This document shows, piece by piece, positions 8,701 to 19,275 of a stretch of DNA of 64,000 bases. The DNA lies in NCBI RefSeq assembly GCF_039543545.1, contig NZ_BAABJY010000001.1:806001-870000 (forward strand), written 5' to 3'. How positions within the stretch are numbered: position 1 is the first letter of the stretch; each line of letters opens with the position of its first letter. The notes under the pieces are model-generated. The model worked only from the letters and a program-made list of their open reading frames with translations. It made no database searches and was not told where the DNA came from. The stretch comes from Luteimonas vadosa (lineage in GTDB: Bacteria > Pseudomonadota > Gammaproteobacteria > Xanthomonadales > Xanthomonadaceae). The translations under genes and the position numbers were made by a program.

Positions 8701-10204
8701 CGTCGGCGGTGGTGTCCAGTTCGACGTGAACGTCCCGCTCTTTGCGAGTCGGGCGGCCGCCGAGAAGGCCTTCGAAGTCGTCGAGCCTGTCGCCGATACG
8801 GATTCCATCGCCATCGATGGTGTATTCGCGCAGGTCGTTGGAGTGCTGGCTGGCGCGAACCTTGACCACGGCTATCATCCGCAGCAGCCGGCTATCGACT
8901 TCGATATAGCGCTGCACGATGATCGCGTCGGTCATGAACGCGGTTCCGTACGGGCTGAAACGCAGGTCCGTGTAGCGGTCCTCGAGCTCCGATGTCATCA
9001 GCACGGTCACCCCGGTCGCCGCGAGGGTGGCAAGCATGCGGCCGAGATTCTGGCGGAAGTCCTTGTGGAAGGTTGGCGCCAGTGCCAGCTCGAATCCCGA
9101 CAGGGAGTCGATGACGACACGGGTGGCCTTGAGCCGCTCGATCTCGCGTAGCAGCAGCAACAGCACCTCGCCCATCGACAGGTCGGGCGCGCGGCTGTCG
9201 ACCAGACCGACGCGATCGCCGTCGATCAGTTCGACGATGGTTCGGTCGCGCGAGCGGTTGGGGGACTGCTCGAAGGTCGCGATCACCCCGGTCTCGCCGT
9301 TGCGCGCGCCCGCGGCCAGGAATGCCGCCGCCAGTACACTCTTGCCCGAACCGGATGGCCCGGCGACCAGCAGCGAGTAGCCGAGAGGCAGACCGCCGCC
9401 CAGCATTTCGTCCAGGTGTGGCACGCCCATGGCAAGGCGGCGGGCGATCGGTGCAGGGTCTGCGGCAGCGACTGCCGATGCGTGCGCGAGTACCTGAGTC
9501 GGCGCCGGCGCCGGCGGAAACACCTGGATGCCGTCGGAGTCGATGCGAAAAGTGTGCCGCCCCGGCAGTGTCGCCTGGCCGCGCATCTTCATGATCTCGA
9601 TCTTGCGCACCATCGAATCGCGATCGACGCTCTGCCGCAGCCAGATCAGCCCGTCGGCCACGGTGAACACCGGATTGTTGTCGCTTTCGCCGAAGTATTC
9701 GCCGATCAGGAAGGTGGTCGCCTGCCAGCTGGTCATCAACATGCCGAGCTGCTGCACGAACTGCTGCACCGCGTTGTGACCGTTGTTGGCGGCGGTGCCA
9801 GCCAGTACGACCGATCGGAACGAGTCGACGAACACGAACGAGGGGTCGTGGGCCTCGACCTCGGTGGTGATCCGTTTCAGGACCTCCGACAGGTCGCCAC
9901 TGCCGATGTCGTCCATCAGGCTGATAAACCTCACCGAACGGTTGAGCGCGGCATTGTCGAAAAAAGCGAACTGCTGCTGGTAGCGCAACATCTTCAGCGG
10001 CGGCTCGCCAAGCACTGTGAAATACAGCGCCGGGCGCTCGGGGCTGGCCAGGGCGAACATCATCTGATGCGCCAGCGTCGTCTTGCCGCACCCCGGCGGC
10101 CCGGCAATGATGTTGAATGAAAATTCGGGTAGCCCCCCGCCGAGTGCGTCGTCCAGGCCGGGCACACCGGTCGCGAGGCGTTGAATGGTGACTGGGTTGC
10201 TCAT
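8693..10204 (-). CDS. KaiC-like tandem RecA-type ATPase
   Basis: The product (503 aa) has the two RecA-like ATPase domains of KaiC. CI carries Walker A GPPGCGKTT (35-43) and Walker B FVFVD (123-127). CII carries GPSGSGKS (282-289) and VVIDS (363-367). KMRG in CI and KVRA in CII mark the ends of the domains. Each domain keeps only one acidic residue of the usual EE pair (G66-E67 and E312-Q313). Aligned on the TDxII motif (425-429), the positions of the cyanobacterial Ser431/Thr432 pair hold Ala422 and Phe423, so the clock-type phosphorylation cycle is probably absent. The start forms an ATGA junction with the small gene upstream. No kaiA or kaiB lies nearby. Confidence 0.92.
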   Translation of the reverse strand: MSNPVTIQRLATGVPGLDDALGGGLPEFSFNIIAGPPGCGKTTLAHQMMFALASPERPALYFTVLGEPPLKMLRYQQQFAFFDNAALNRSVRFISLMDDIGSGDLSEVLKRITTEVEAHDPSFVFVDSFRSVVLAGTAANNGHNAVQQFVQQLGMLMTSWQATTFLIGEYFGESDNNPVFTVADGLIWLRQSVDRDSMVRKIEIMKMRGQATLPGRHTFRIDSDGIQVFPPAPAPTQVLAHASAVAAADPAPIARRLAMGVPHLDEMLGGGLPLGYSLLVAGPSGSGKSVLAAAFLAAGARNGETGVIATFEQSPNRSRDRTIVELIDGDRVGLVDSRAPDLSMGEVLLLLLREIERLKATRVVIDSLSGFELALAPTFHKDFRQNLGRMLATLAATGVTVLMTSELEDRYTDLRFSPYGTAFMTDAIIVQRYIEVDSRLLRMIAVVKVRASQHSNDLREYTIDGDGIRIGDRLDDFEGLLGGRPTRKERDVHVELDTTADDG

Positions 10205-10632
10205 GAAGACGTGTCCTGTGCGGGCGAGCCGCCTGAAAGATGGGGTCGCACGTTGTGGAGCAGCTGCTCAGTCAATGCCGGTCCAAGCAGGCTGGCCAGC
10301 AGTTCGTACAAGGTTTGCAGGAGCTCGCTGCCGCCGGCAGCGGCCTGTCCCGCGGGTTGCCCGGCAAGGACGGAAGTCAACGCCGCGAAATCGATCTGCG
10401 TCGAGGCACCGTCGCGCAGTTCCTCGATCCACGGGTGTCGCGTCGCCACCACGTACACGCAGCGTCCGTACAGGGCGGCGACACCGCGCTGGCCGAGCAC
10501 CGGGCGCAGTGCCCCGTCGATCTCGTGCCAAGCCGCCACCACTGCATCGGCAACGGCATCCGCTCCGGCGCCTGCTGCGACCTGTTGCGCCAGGATGCTA
10601 TCGATCCCCGTGCGATCCTCTGAATCCACCAA
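10201..10632 (-). CDS. Small helical protein of unknown function, first gene of the KaiC cassette
   Basis: This is a protein of about 143 aa with no signal peptide or membrane helix and no domain I can name with confidence. It is rich in Ala and Leu and predicted to be mostly helical, with conserved-looking segments ALYGRCVYVVATRHPWIEEL and LGPALTEQLLHNVRPHL. Its stop overlaps the kaiC-like start by 4 bases, so the two are translationally coupled. That supports a direct partner or regulator of the ATPase, as an inference. The reading starts at TTG (10632) or at the adjacent GTG (10629); a GGGAG stretch sits 5 and 8 bases upstream of these respectively, which slightly favours the GTG. Confidence 0.7.
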   Translation of the reverse strand: MVDSEDRTGIDSILAQQVAAGAGADAVADAVVAAWHEIDGALRPVLGQRGVAALYGRCVYVVATRHPWIEELRDGASTQIDFAALTSVLAGQPAGQAAAGGSELLQTLYELLASLLGPALTEQLLHNVRPHLSGGSPAQDTSS

Positions 10633-10830
10633 CCTGGCTCCCAGTGCTCACGACCATGCATCGGCCGTGGCAGGCGCTTGCAACAGCTATTGATAGTGCG
10701 CCATCTGTGAGTATTTCTACGTGAATGGAGGCAAGCAGCCGGCCCTGCTGGCGGTCACGCCGGTTGCGATGGCGTGCACAGCGCTTCAACGCACAGGAGA
10801 AGGTATCGCCCAGAGGCAGGGAAAGGTGCC

Positions 10831-10850
10831 AAAAAAGGGCGCCAATGGCG
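10831..10850 (-). terminator. Weak intrinsic terminator downstream of the universal stress gene
   Basis: On the minus strand a short 4-bp stem (CGCC, loop ATT, GGCG) is followed by CCC and a run of six T. The T run is striking in this GC-rich sequence and lies just beyond the stop of the stress protein gene. It probably separates sulP-usp transcription from the KaiC cassette, at least in part. Confidence 0.45.
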
Positions 10851-10856
10851 ATTGCC

Positions 10857-11744
10857 TTAGCGCAATAGCAGCACCGCGATCTGGCAACTCCGCAGAACCT
10901 GCGTCGTTGTACTCCCCAAGATCAGGCTGCGGATGCGGGAATGGCCGTAGGCGCCCATGACCAGCAGGTCGATCTTGCGTTCGGTCACCTGCTGCGCGAT
11001 CAGCGTGTCTGGCGTGCCGGGCAGGCATTCGACGATGGGGTCGAAGCCGGCGGCCTGCAGTTGGGTGCGGGCCCAGTCGAGGTGCGCATCTGCAGCGACG
11101 TTCGCTTCGCCGACCATCAGCACGTGGGCCTCGAGTCCCTGCAGCAGCGGGCTGGCACCGACCATCTCCACGCACTTGCGCGTGGTGGCGCTGCCGTCGA
11201 ATGCGATGAGGAAACGTTCGACCGGCTTGAAGGCGCGCGCGGCGACCAGCACCGGGCGGTGCACGGCGCGGACCACGCGCTCGAGGTTGCTGCCGAGGTG
11301 GCCGCTGGCGAAATCGGCGTGTTCGCCGCGCTTGCCGAGCACGAACAGGCGGACGCCGGGCTCGAGTTCGAGCAGGCTCTCGAGCAGGGTGCCGTGGCGC
11401 TGGCGTGTCCCGGCCGGGATGCCGTGCGATTCGGCGACCTGCGCACGCGCGGCGTCGAGCAGTGCGCGGCCTTGTCGCTGCGCGAGCTTGCCGCGCTGCT
11501 CGTCCACCGCCGCGAGCTGGTCGAGCAGCGTGTCCTGCGCGCCCAGGGCGAGGTTGCCGCTGAGATCGGTGGTGGCCGGCTTGCCGTGGACGTGGTCGAT
11601 GGCGTGCAGCAGCTCCAGCGGCGCCGCCATCCGGGTGGCGGCCCAGGCGGCGTACCGCGCCACGCTGGTGGCGTAGTGCGACGGATCGATCGCGGCCAGT
11701 ACCCGGCCGTCGGCGTGGATCAAGGGGGCGGCGTCGTGGCTCAT
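10857..11744 (-). CDS. Tandem universal stress protein (UspA family)
   Basis: The protein (295 aa) consists of two UspA domains (about 10-150 and 160-295). Both keep the nucleotide-binding signature G-x2-G-x9-G-S/T: GKRGEHADFASGHLGS in the first and GAYGHSRIRSLILGST in the second, so ATP binding is likely in both. Tandem Usp proteins of this kind act in stress survival and sometimes bind partner transporters. It starts 10 bases after the stop of the SulP gene on the same strand, making a two-gene operon. This suggests that it modulates or responds to the transporter; that is an inference from position. Confidence 0.92.
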   Translation of the reverse strand: MSHDAAPLIHADGRVLAAIDPSHYATSVARYAAWAATRMAAPLELLHAIDHVHGKPATTDLSGNLALGAQDTLLDQLAAVDEQRGKLAQRQGRALLDAARAQVAESHGIPAGTRQRHGTLLESLLELEPGVRLFVLGKRGEHADFASGHLGSNLERVVRAVHRPVLVAARAFKPVERFLIAFDGSATTRKCVEMVGASPLLQGLEAHVLMVGEANVAADAHLDWARTQLQAAGFDPIVECLPGTPDTLIAQQVTERKIDLLVMGAYGHSRIRSLILGSTTTQVLRSCQIAVLLLR

Positions 11745-11754
11745 CGCGGGGTCC

Positions 11755-13239
11755 TCAGTGTCCGTCCATCAGGCGTTCGGCGTCGGGTTTGTCGTGCACG
11801 CCAAGGCGGTCGACGAGGGTCGCGCTGGCGTCGTTGAGCCCGATGACCTCGACCTCGGTGCCTTCGCGGCGGAACTTCAGCACCACCTTGTCGAGCGCGC
11901 CGACCGCGCTCAGGTCCCAGAAATGCGCGGCGGTGACGTCGATGCGCACGCGCTGCAGCACTTCCCTGAAGTCGAATCCGGCGACGAAGGTTTCGGCAGA
12001 GGCGAAGAACACCTGACCCGTCACTACATAGGTGCGCGCGCTGGCGTCGGCGCTTGCGGTCGAACCGATGTGCAACACCCGCCCGACCTTGCGCGCGAAG
12101 AACAGCGCCGACAGCAGCACGCCGGTGAACACGCCCTTCGCCAGGTCGTGGGTGAACACGGTGACCACCACGGTGCCGAGCATGACGATGCTCGACGTGG
12201 TCGGGTGCGTGCGCAGCTGCCTGATCGACGACCAGCTGAAGGTACCGATCGAGACCATGATCATCACCGCCACCAGCGCCGCCATCGGGATCAGCGCCAC
12301 CCACTGGCTTGCGTACACCACCAGCAGCAACAGCACGCCGCCGGCCACCAGCGTCGACAACCGGCCACGACCGCCAGACTTCACGTTGATCACCGACTGC
12401 CCGATCATGGCGCAGCCGGCCATGCCGCCGAGCATGCCGGCGGCGATGTTGGCCACGCCCTGGCCCGCGCACTCGCGGTTCTTGTCGCTGGGCGTGTCGG
12501 TGAGATCGTCGACGATCTGCGCGGTCAGCAGCGACTCCAGCAGGCCGACCACCGCCAGCGTCGCCGACACCGGCAGGATGATCCACAGCGTCTCCAGCGT
12601 CAGCGGCACCTCGGGGAACAGGAACACCGGCAGGCTGTCGGGCAGCGCGCCCATGTCGCCGACGGTGCGGATGTCGAGCTGGAGGGCGATCGCCACCGCG
12701 GTCAGCAGCACGATGGCGACCAGCGGCGACGGGATCGAACGCGTGAGCCGCGGGAACAGGTAGATGATCGCCAGCCCCGCCGCGGTCATCGCGTACACCG
12801 TCCAGGGCACGTTGGTCAGCTCGGGCAGCTGCGCCATGAAGATCAGGATGGCGAGCGCATTGACAAAGCCGGTGATCACCGAGCGCGAGACGAAGCGCAT
12901 CAGGCTGCCGAGCTTCAATGCTCCGGCGACGATCTGCAGCACGCCGGTGAGCAGGGTGGCGGCAAGCAGGTACTGCAGGCCGTGGTCCTTCACCAAGCCG
13001 ACCATCAGCAGCGCCATCGCGCCGGTCGCGGCCGAGATCATGCCGGGCCGCCCGCCTGTGAACGCGATCACCACCGCGATGCAGAACGAGGCGTAGAGCC
13101 CGACCTTGGGATCGACCCCGGCGATGATCGAGAACGCGATCGCCTCCGGGATCAGCGCCAGCGCGACCACGAGGCCGGCGAGCACGTCGCCGCGGATGTT
13201 GCCCAGCCAGTCCTGGCGCAGGCGGGAGACGAGATTCAA
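11755..13239 (-). CDS. SulP-family anion transporter with STAS domain
   Basis: This inner-membrane transporter (about 494 aa) belongs to the SulP family, which moves sulfate or bicarbonate, often with Na+ or H+. It begins RGDVLAGLVVALALIPEAIAFS, the SulP start signature, has 10-14 hydrophobic segments up to about residue 375, and ends in a STAS domain (about 385-490) containing FWDLSAVGALDKVVLKFRREG. The nearest initiation codon to the conserved start is TTG at 13239, with GGAA about 9 bases upstream. An ATG reading 306 bases further out adds a low-complexity Pro/Arg stretch and is rejected. A universal stress gene follows directly. Bicarbonate versus sulfate specificity cannot be decided here. 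Confidence 0.88.
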   Translation of the reverse strand: MNLVSRLRQDWLGNIRGDVLAGLVVALALIPEAIAFSIIAGVDPKVGLYASFCIAVVIAFTGGRPGMISAATGAMALLMVGLVKDHGLQYLLAATLLTGVLQIVAGALKLGSLMRFVSRSVITGFVNALAILIFMAQLPELTNVPWTVYAMTAAGLAIIYLFPRLTRSIPSPLVAIVLLTAVAIALQLDIRTVGDMGALPDSLPVFLFPEVPLTLETLWIILPVSATLAVVGLLESLLTAQIVDDLTDTPSDKNRECAGQGVANIAAGMLGGMAGCAMIGQSVINVKSGGRGRLSTLVAGGVLLLLVVYASQWVALIPMAALVAVMIMVSIGTFSWSSIRQLRTHPTTSSIVMLGTVVVTVFTHDLAKGVFTGVLLSALFFARKVGRVLHIGSTASADASARTYVVTGQVFFASAETFVAGFDFREVLQRVRIDVTAAHFWDLSAVGALDKVVLKFRREGTEVEVIGLNDASATLVDRLGVHDKPDAERLMDGH

Positions 13240-13555
13240 GGCGGTGGTTCCGGGACCGGGACGGGCCCGGGAAGAGCGAAGGATCACCTGCGGCCGGGAC
13301 GGTGCGTGGGCGGGGCAGGGGCGAGGCACCGGCGCGAATGGGAGGCCGGAAGCGGGTCCGGCATCGGCGCTGGTCGCGCGAGGCGGGCAGGCATTGTAGC
13401 CGAGCGGCCCCGCGGGCCGCGTTCCACGCGCCAGTGACGGCCTCCCGGTCGATCGATCATGCGTGCGCCGCTTCCGGCCCGCCCCGCTTTTCCACGGAAG
13501 GAAACCGCGCCGTGCCGCCGCCCTCTTGCGGAGGGCGGGCTGCATGGAAGTCCGG
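13240..13555 (-). other. Non-coding stretch upstream of the SulP gene
   Basis: These 316 bases hold no convincing gene; the frames that are open through it give Arg/Pro/Ala-rich translations. On the minus strand a TACAAT box (13393-13398) is a candidate -10 element for sulP, but no good -35 partner is seen and the leader would be about 150 bases. The right end is the stop of the S9 peptidase gene. Confidence 0.35.
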
Positions 13556-15571
<2,016 letters not shown>

Positions 15572-15737
15572 GGAAGCTCTCCCCGGATCGGACGCCGAGC
15601 ATAGCGTCCCGTGCATGCGGCACCTGCGCCGGAAGTCACGGTCCGGGCCAATCGGCGGAACTACCTGGGGCGGGCGGCACTCGCCAAGGCCCCCAATCGA
15701 CCGCGCCACCGTGCCGTCCCGTCAGGGTCGCGGCGGA

Positions 15738-17468
15738 TCAGACGGCGAATCGTCCCTGCAGCAGGCTGCGCAGTTCGGCCTTGTCGGCTTCATCGAGCCC
15801 CGACTCGCGCTGCTTGGCCTGCAGCTCGTCGATGCGTTGCTGCAGGGTCAGGCGGTCCAGCTGGGCCATGGCGTCCAGGAACGACTGCCGCCAGTGCGCG
15901 GCCTCCCCGGGGATCGACTGGCTGGCGAGCTTCTGCAGCGCCGCCACTTCCTCACGGCCTTCGAAATGCTCCAGCAGGGCGCCGGTGCGGATGTCGGGGC
16001 GCGCGCAGACCACCGCGACCAGCTCGGTGAGCAATTCCACGCCGGGCTGGCGCAGGGTGACGAAGCGATACGGCGGCTGCAGCTCCAGCGCGAGTTGCGG
16101 TTGCTGCAGCAGCAGCTCGATGGCGCTGCGGACCAGGCTGCGCTTGGGCGTGTTGCGATGCACCGCCGAACGCGCACGTTGCGTGGGCACGTGGGTCCCG
16201 GCACTGCTTGCGCGCGCGCCGATGCCGGTGAGTTCGGTCAGGCGTTGCTGCATCAGGTCGCCGAAGGCGCCGTCGGGGATCTGCGCCAGCAGCGGCTTCG
16301 CCCGTTCGGCCAGCCGCGCCTTGCCGTCGAGGGTGCCGAGGTTGATGCCGTCCGAGAGCCCATCGAAGAAGAACCGGGACAGGGGCGTGGCTTCCCGGAG
16401 CCGTGCCTCGAACCCGCCGGCGCCTTCATTGCGAACGATGGTGTCCGGATCCTCGCCCTCCGGAAGGAAGAGGAAGAACGCCTGCCGGCCGTCGCGCATG
16501 CGCGGCAGCACCGATTCCATCGCCTTGCCGGCGGCGCGACGACCGGCTTCGTCGCCGTCGAAGCAGAAGAAGACGTCCGGGGCGTTGCGGAACAGCAGCT
16601 CGGCGTGGTCGGGCGTGGTCGCGGTTCCGAGTGTGGCCACGGCCTGGGTGACGTCGTGCTGGAACAGCGCGACCACGTCCATGTAGCCCTCGACCACGAC
16701 CAGGCGCTCGAGCTTCTGGTTGGCCTGCCGTGCCTGCCACAGGCCATAGAGTTCGCGGCCCTTGTGGAACAGCGCCGTCTCCGGCGAGTTGAGGTACTTC
16801 GGCGAGGCATCCTTGTCCAGCACGCGGCCGCCGAAGGCGATCACCCGGCCGCGCCGGTCGTGGATCGGGAACACCACGCGGTCGCGGAACTTGTCGTAGA
16901 CGTGGCCCTTGTCGTTCTTCGACAGCAGCCCGGCGCGCTCGAGCAGGCCCAACCGGCGCGGGTCGGTGCCGAGCGCGTCCTTGAGCGCCGAGTAGCCATC
17001 GGGGGCGTATCCGATGGCGAACTGCGCGCGGGTGGCCTCGTCGACGCCACGCCCGTCGAGGTAGGCGCGCGCCTTGTCGCTGGTGGCCAGCTGGCGCTGG
17101 AAGAACTGCGCGGCGGCTTCGAGCGCGTTGAACAGGTCCTTGCTCTCCGGCCGCTCGTTCTGCTGGCGGGTCTCGCGCGGCACCTCGATGCCGGCGCGCC
17201 GGGCCAGTTCGTCGACCGCGTCGAGGAACTCCAGCCGGTCGTAGTTCATCAGGAAGCTGATCGCGGTGCCGTGCGCCTGGCAGCCGAAGCAGTGGTAGAA
17301 CTGCTTGGTCGGCGACACCGTGAACGATGGCGAGCGCTCGTCGTGGAACGGGCAACGCGCCGAGTACTCCTTGCCCTGCCGCTTGAGCGGCACGCGCGCG
17401 TTGATCAGCTCGACGATGTCGGTGCGCGCGAGGAGATCGTCGATGAAGGCATCCGAGAGCCGGGCCAT
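15738..17468 (-). CDS. dnaG: DNA primase
   Basis: DnaG (576 aa) makes RNA primers for replication. The N-terminal zinc ribbon shows C39-x2-H42 and C60-x2-C63 (CPFH and CFGC). The catalytic core includes YFHKGREL-like and GRVIAFGGRVL segments, and the TOPRIM domain carries VVEGYMDVVAL and the FDGDEAGRRA acidic motif. The C-terminal helicase-binding part (about 420-576) is more variable. The ATG at 17468 is used because the longer reading adds a stretch with no family similarity. It is the last gene of a block with rpsU, yqeY and yihY. The rpoD that often follows dnaG is not here; a secreted peptidase gene lies downstream instead. Confidence 0.96.
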   Translation of the reverse strand: MARLSDAFIDDLLARTDIVELINARVPLKRQGKEYSARCPFHDERSPSFTVSPTKQFYHCFGCQAHGTAISFLMNYDRLEFLDAVDELARRAGIEVPRETRQQNERPESKDLFNALEAAAQFFQRQLATSDKARAYLDGRGVDEATRAQFAIGYAPDGYSALKDALGTDPRRLGLLERAGLLSKNDKGHVYDKFRDRVVFPIHDRRGRVIAFGGRVLDKDASPKYLNSPETALFHKGRELYGLWQARQANQKLERLVVVEGYMDVVALFQHDVTQAVATLGTATTPDHAELLFRNAPDVFFCFDGDEAGRRAAGKAMESVLPRMRDGRQAFFLFLPEGEDPDTIVRNEGAGGFEARLREATPLSRFFFDGLSDGINLGTLDGKARLAERAKPLLAQIPDGAFGDLMQQRLTELTGIGARASSAGTHVPTQRARSAVHRNTPKRSLVRSAIELLLQQPQLALELQPPYRFVTLRQPGVELLTELVAVVCARPDIRTGALLEHFEGREEVAALQKLASQSIPGEAAHWRQSFLDAMAQLDRLTLQQRIDELQAKQRESGLDEADKAELRSLLQGRFAV

Positions 17469-17600
17469 GTCAGCGGACCTGCGCCGTGATCGTGGCGGGG
17501 GCGTCGCCGGTTCGCAGATCGCGGCCGTGCGCAAGGCAGGCCCGCGACGCGTTCGTCGCTCGCCGGCTGCCTGCGGGGCGGGTCGCCTGTTCCATGGCGG

Positions 17601-18608
17601 CTACCTTGCCACGGCGCGCTTGCGCGCCCTGGATCGCCGGCGCGACTGTTCGATGCGCTCGTCGACCACGGCGGTGGCCAGCGCGCCGATGAACACGATG
17701 ATGGCCGCGTAATACACCCAGAGCATGGTCAGCAGCAGGGCGCCCATCGCCCCGTAGGCGTTCGCCGTGGGGGCGCGCTGCAGGTACCAGGCGATGGCGG
17801 CGCGTCCGAGCAGGAACAGGGCCGCCGTCAGCGCACCGCCGCGCAGCGCGAGGTACCACCGCACCCGGCGGTCGGGCATGAAGTGGTACATGAAGGCGAA
17901 GGCCACCGCGTAGACCACGAACGAGGCGAGGTGGGCGGCCGTCGGCAGCAGCCAGTCGATGCGGGCGAACAACGCGTCCAGCGCCGTGGTGACCGCCATC
18001 GAGACCAGGAGCAGGAAGCCCAGCGCCAGCAGCACGCCGAACGACAGCACGCGCTTGCGCAGCCACGCCCAGATGTTCTCGAGCCGGGTGGCGTCGGTGC
18101 GGAAGATCAGGTTGAGCACGTCCTGCAGCTTGGCGAACACCGCGGTGGCGCCCACCAGCAGCAGCGCGATGCTCCACCACCCGGCGATCGAGCCGGTGTC
18201 GGGCCGGGTCGCCGCGTTGTCGATGATGGTGCGCGCGACGGTCTCGGCTTCGGGCCCGACCAGCAGCCGCACCTGGAGCACCACCAGCTCCTGCGCCCCG
18301 GATCCGGACGAGGCGGTCAGCCACAGCAGCAGCAGGATCAGCGGACCCAGGGACAGCGCCGCGTAGAAGGCCAGCGCCGCGGCCTGGCCGACGAGATCGG
18401 CGTCGAGGAAGCGCCGCAGCATCGCCATGGGCAGGCTGCCCTGGGCGCGACGGACCAGGGTCTCCACCCGGCGCGGCGGCGGGGCGCCGTCGGCGGTGGT
18501 GACGGAGGCGGGCTCGGTCGGGTCGATGCGGTCGAGCACGTCGGGCTTGCTGCCCTTGCGCTGCGCGGGCTTTCGCCTGGATGTCCTTGCGGGCTTGCGG
18601 GGCGTCAT
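17601..18608 (-). CDS. YihY/BrkB family inner-membrane protein
   Basis: The protein (335 aa) has a basic N-terminal tail rich in Lys/Arg (1-50) followed by six hydrophobic helices. YihY/BrkB signatures are present: LVGQAAALAFYAALSLGPLILL, GATAVFAKLQDVLNLIFR, WLRKRVLSFGVLL, and the C-terminal YGAMGALLLTMLWVYYAAIIVFIGAL. The family was once annotated as ribonuclease BN in error; its true function is unknown, with transport suggested. It sits between yqeY and dnaG on the same strand with gaps of 79 and 132 bases. The ATG at 18608 is preferred over a start 15 codons upstream. Confidence 0.92.
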   Translation of the reverse strand: MTPRKPARTSRRKPAQRKGSKPDVLDRIDPTEPASVTTADGAPPPRRVETLVRRAQGSLPMAMLRRFLDADLVGQAAALAFYAALSLGPLILLLLWLTASSGSGAQELVVLQVRLLVGPEAETVARTIIDNAATRPDTGSIAGWWSIALLLVGATAVFAKLQDVLNLIFRTDATRLENIWAWLRKRVLSFGVLLALGFLLLVSMAVTTALDALFARIDWLLPTAAHLASFVVYAVAFAFMYHFMPDRRVRWYLALRGGALTAALFLLGRAAIAWYLQRAPTANAYGAMGALLLTMLWVYYAAIIVFIGALATAVVDERIEQSRRRSRARKRAVAR

Positions 18609-18687
18609 GGCGACCGCGATTGTCGCAGCAATCCCCGCCCGGGGACCGCGCATGCGGCCGCCGGCGCGCGGGCCGCAGGCCCGGGCA

Positions 18688-19137
18688 TCAGGCCTTGGAC
18701 AAACGCTGCTTGACCAGGGCCGACACCTGGCCCATGTCGGCTTGCCCGGCCAGTTGCGGCTTCAGGACGCCCATCAGCTTGCCCATGTCGGCGGGACCGG
18801 TCGCCCCGGTCTGCGCGACGGCAGCATCGATCTCGGCCAGGATCCCGGCCTCGCCCAGCTTCTCCGGCAGGTAGGCCTCGATCACCGCGATTTCGGCACG
18901 CTCCACCTCGGCCAGGTCCTCGCGTCCGGCCCCGGTGTACTGCGCCACCGAGTCCTTGCGCTGCTTGACCATCTTCTCCAGCACCGCGAGCACGGCGGCA
19001 TCGTCGAGCTCCGTGCGTTCGTCGACCTCGCGCTGCTTGATGGCGGCATTGACCAGCCGGATCACGCCCAGCCGGTCCTTGTCGCCGGACTTCATCGCGG
19101 CCTTCATGTCGTCGGTGAGGCGTTGCTTGAGGCTCAT
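18688..19137 (-). CDS. yqeY: GatB/YqeY domain protein
   Basis: This is a full-length stand-alone YqeY protein (149 aa), related to the tail domain of GatB that contacts tRNA in the amidotransferase. It begins MSLKQRLTDDMKAAMKSGDK and contains the typical LGVIRLVNAAIKQREVDER and EAYLPEKL segments. Its cellular role is not established; binding to tRNA or a link to translation is assumed from the domain. It lies between rpsU and yihY, the usual place in this group of bacteria, behind a hairpin that probably attenuates transcription from rpsU. Confidence 0.94.
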   Translation of the reverse strand: MSLKQRLTDDMKAAMKSGDKDRLGVIRLVNAAIKQREVDERTELDDAAVLAVLEKMVKQRKDSVAQYTGAGREDLAEVERAEIAVIEAYLPEKLGEAGILAEIDAAVAQTGATGPADMGKLMGVLKPQLAGQADMGQVSALVKQRLSKA

Positions 19138-19211
19138 CGGGTGCTCCGGGGGTTGGCCGCGGTCGCGGCGGCGGGGAAGGGTGGCGGGGATCAGTGGGCC
19201 AGAAACACGAA

Positions 19212-19241
19212 AAGCCGGCGACGCTTGCGCGCGGCCGGCTT
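19212..19241 (-). terminator. Hairpin terminator/attenuator between rpsU and yqeY
   Basis: A perfect 8-bp inverted repeat (AAGCCGGC at 19212-19219 and GCCGGCTT at 19234-19241, 14-base loop) is followed on the minus strand by TTTTCGTGTTTCT. This is a plausible partial terminator, which would explain high rpsU and lower downstream expression from one promoter. Confidence 0.65.
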
Positions 19242-19275
19242 CGAGGGCCCCGGGGTGGGCGTCAGCCCACCGGGC

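Noticed and set aside
7054..10632. A complete circadian clock (kaiABC)
   Set aside because: No KaiA- or KaiB-like sequence is present, and the phosphorylation residues appear to be missing in the KaiC-like protein.
10633..10789. Minus-strand open frame of about 63 codons ahead of the KaiC cassette
   Set aside because: It overlaps the start of the small cassette gene, has a Cys/Arg-rich random-looking translation and no ribosome binding site.
11758..13437. Plus-strand open frame of 559 codons opposite sulP
   Set aside because: The translation is His/Gln/Arg-rich and has no domain, while the minus strand encodes a complete SulP transporter.
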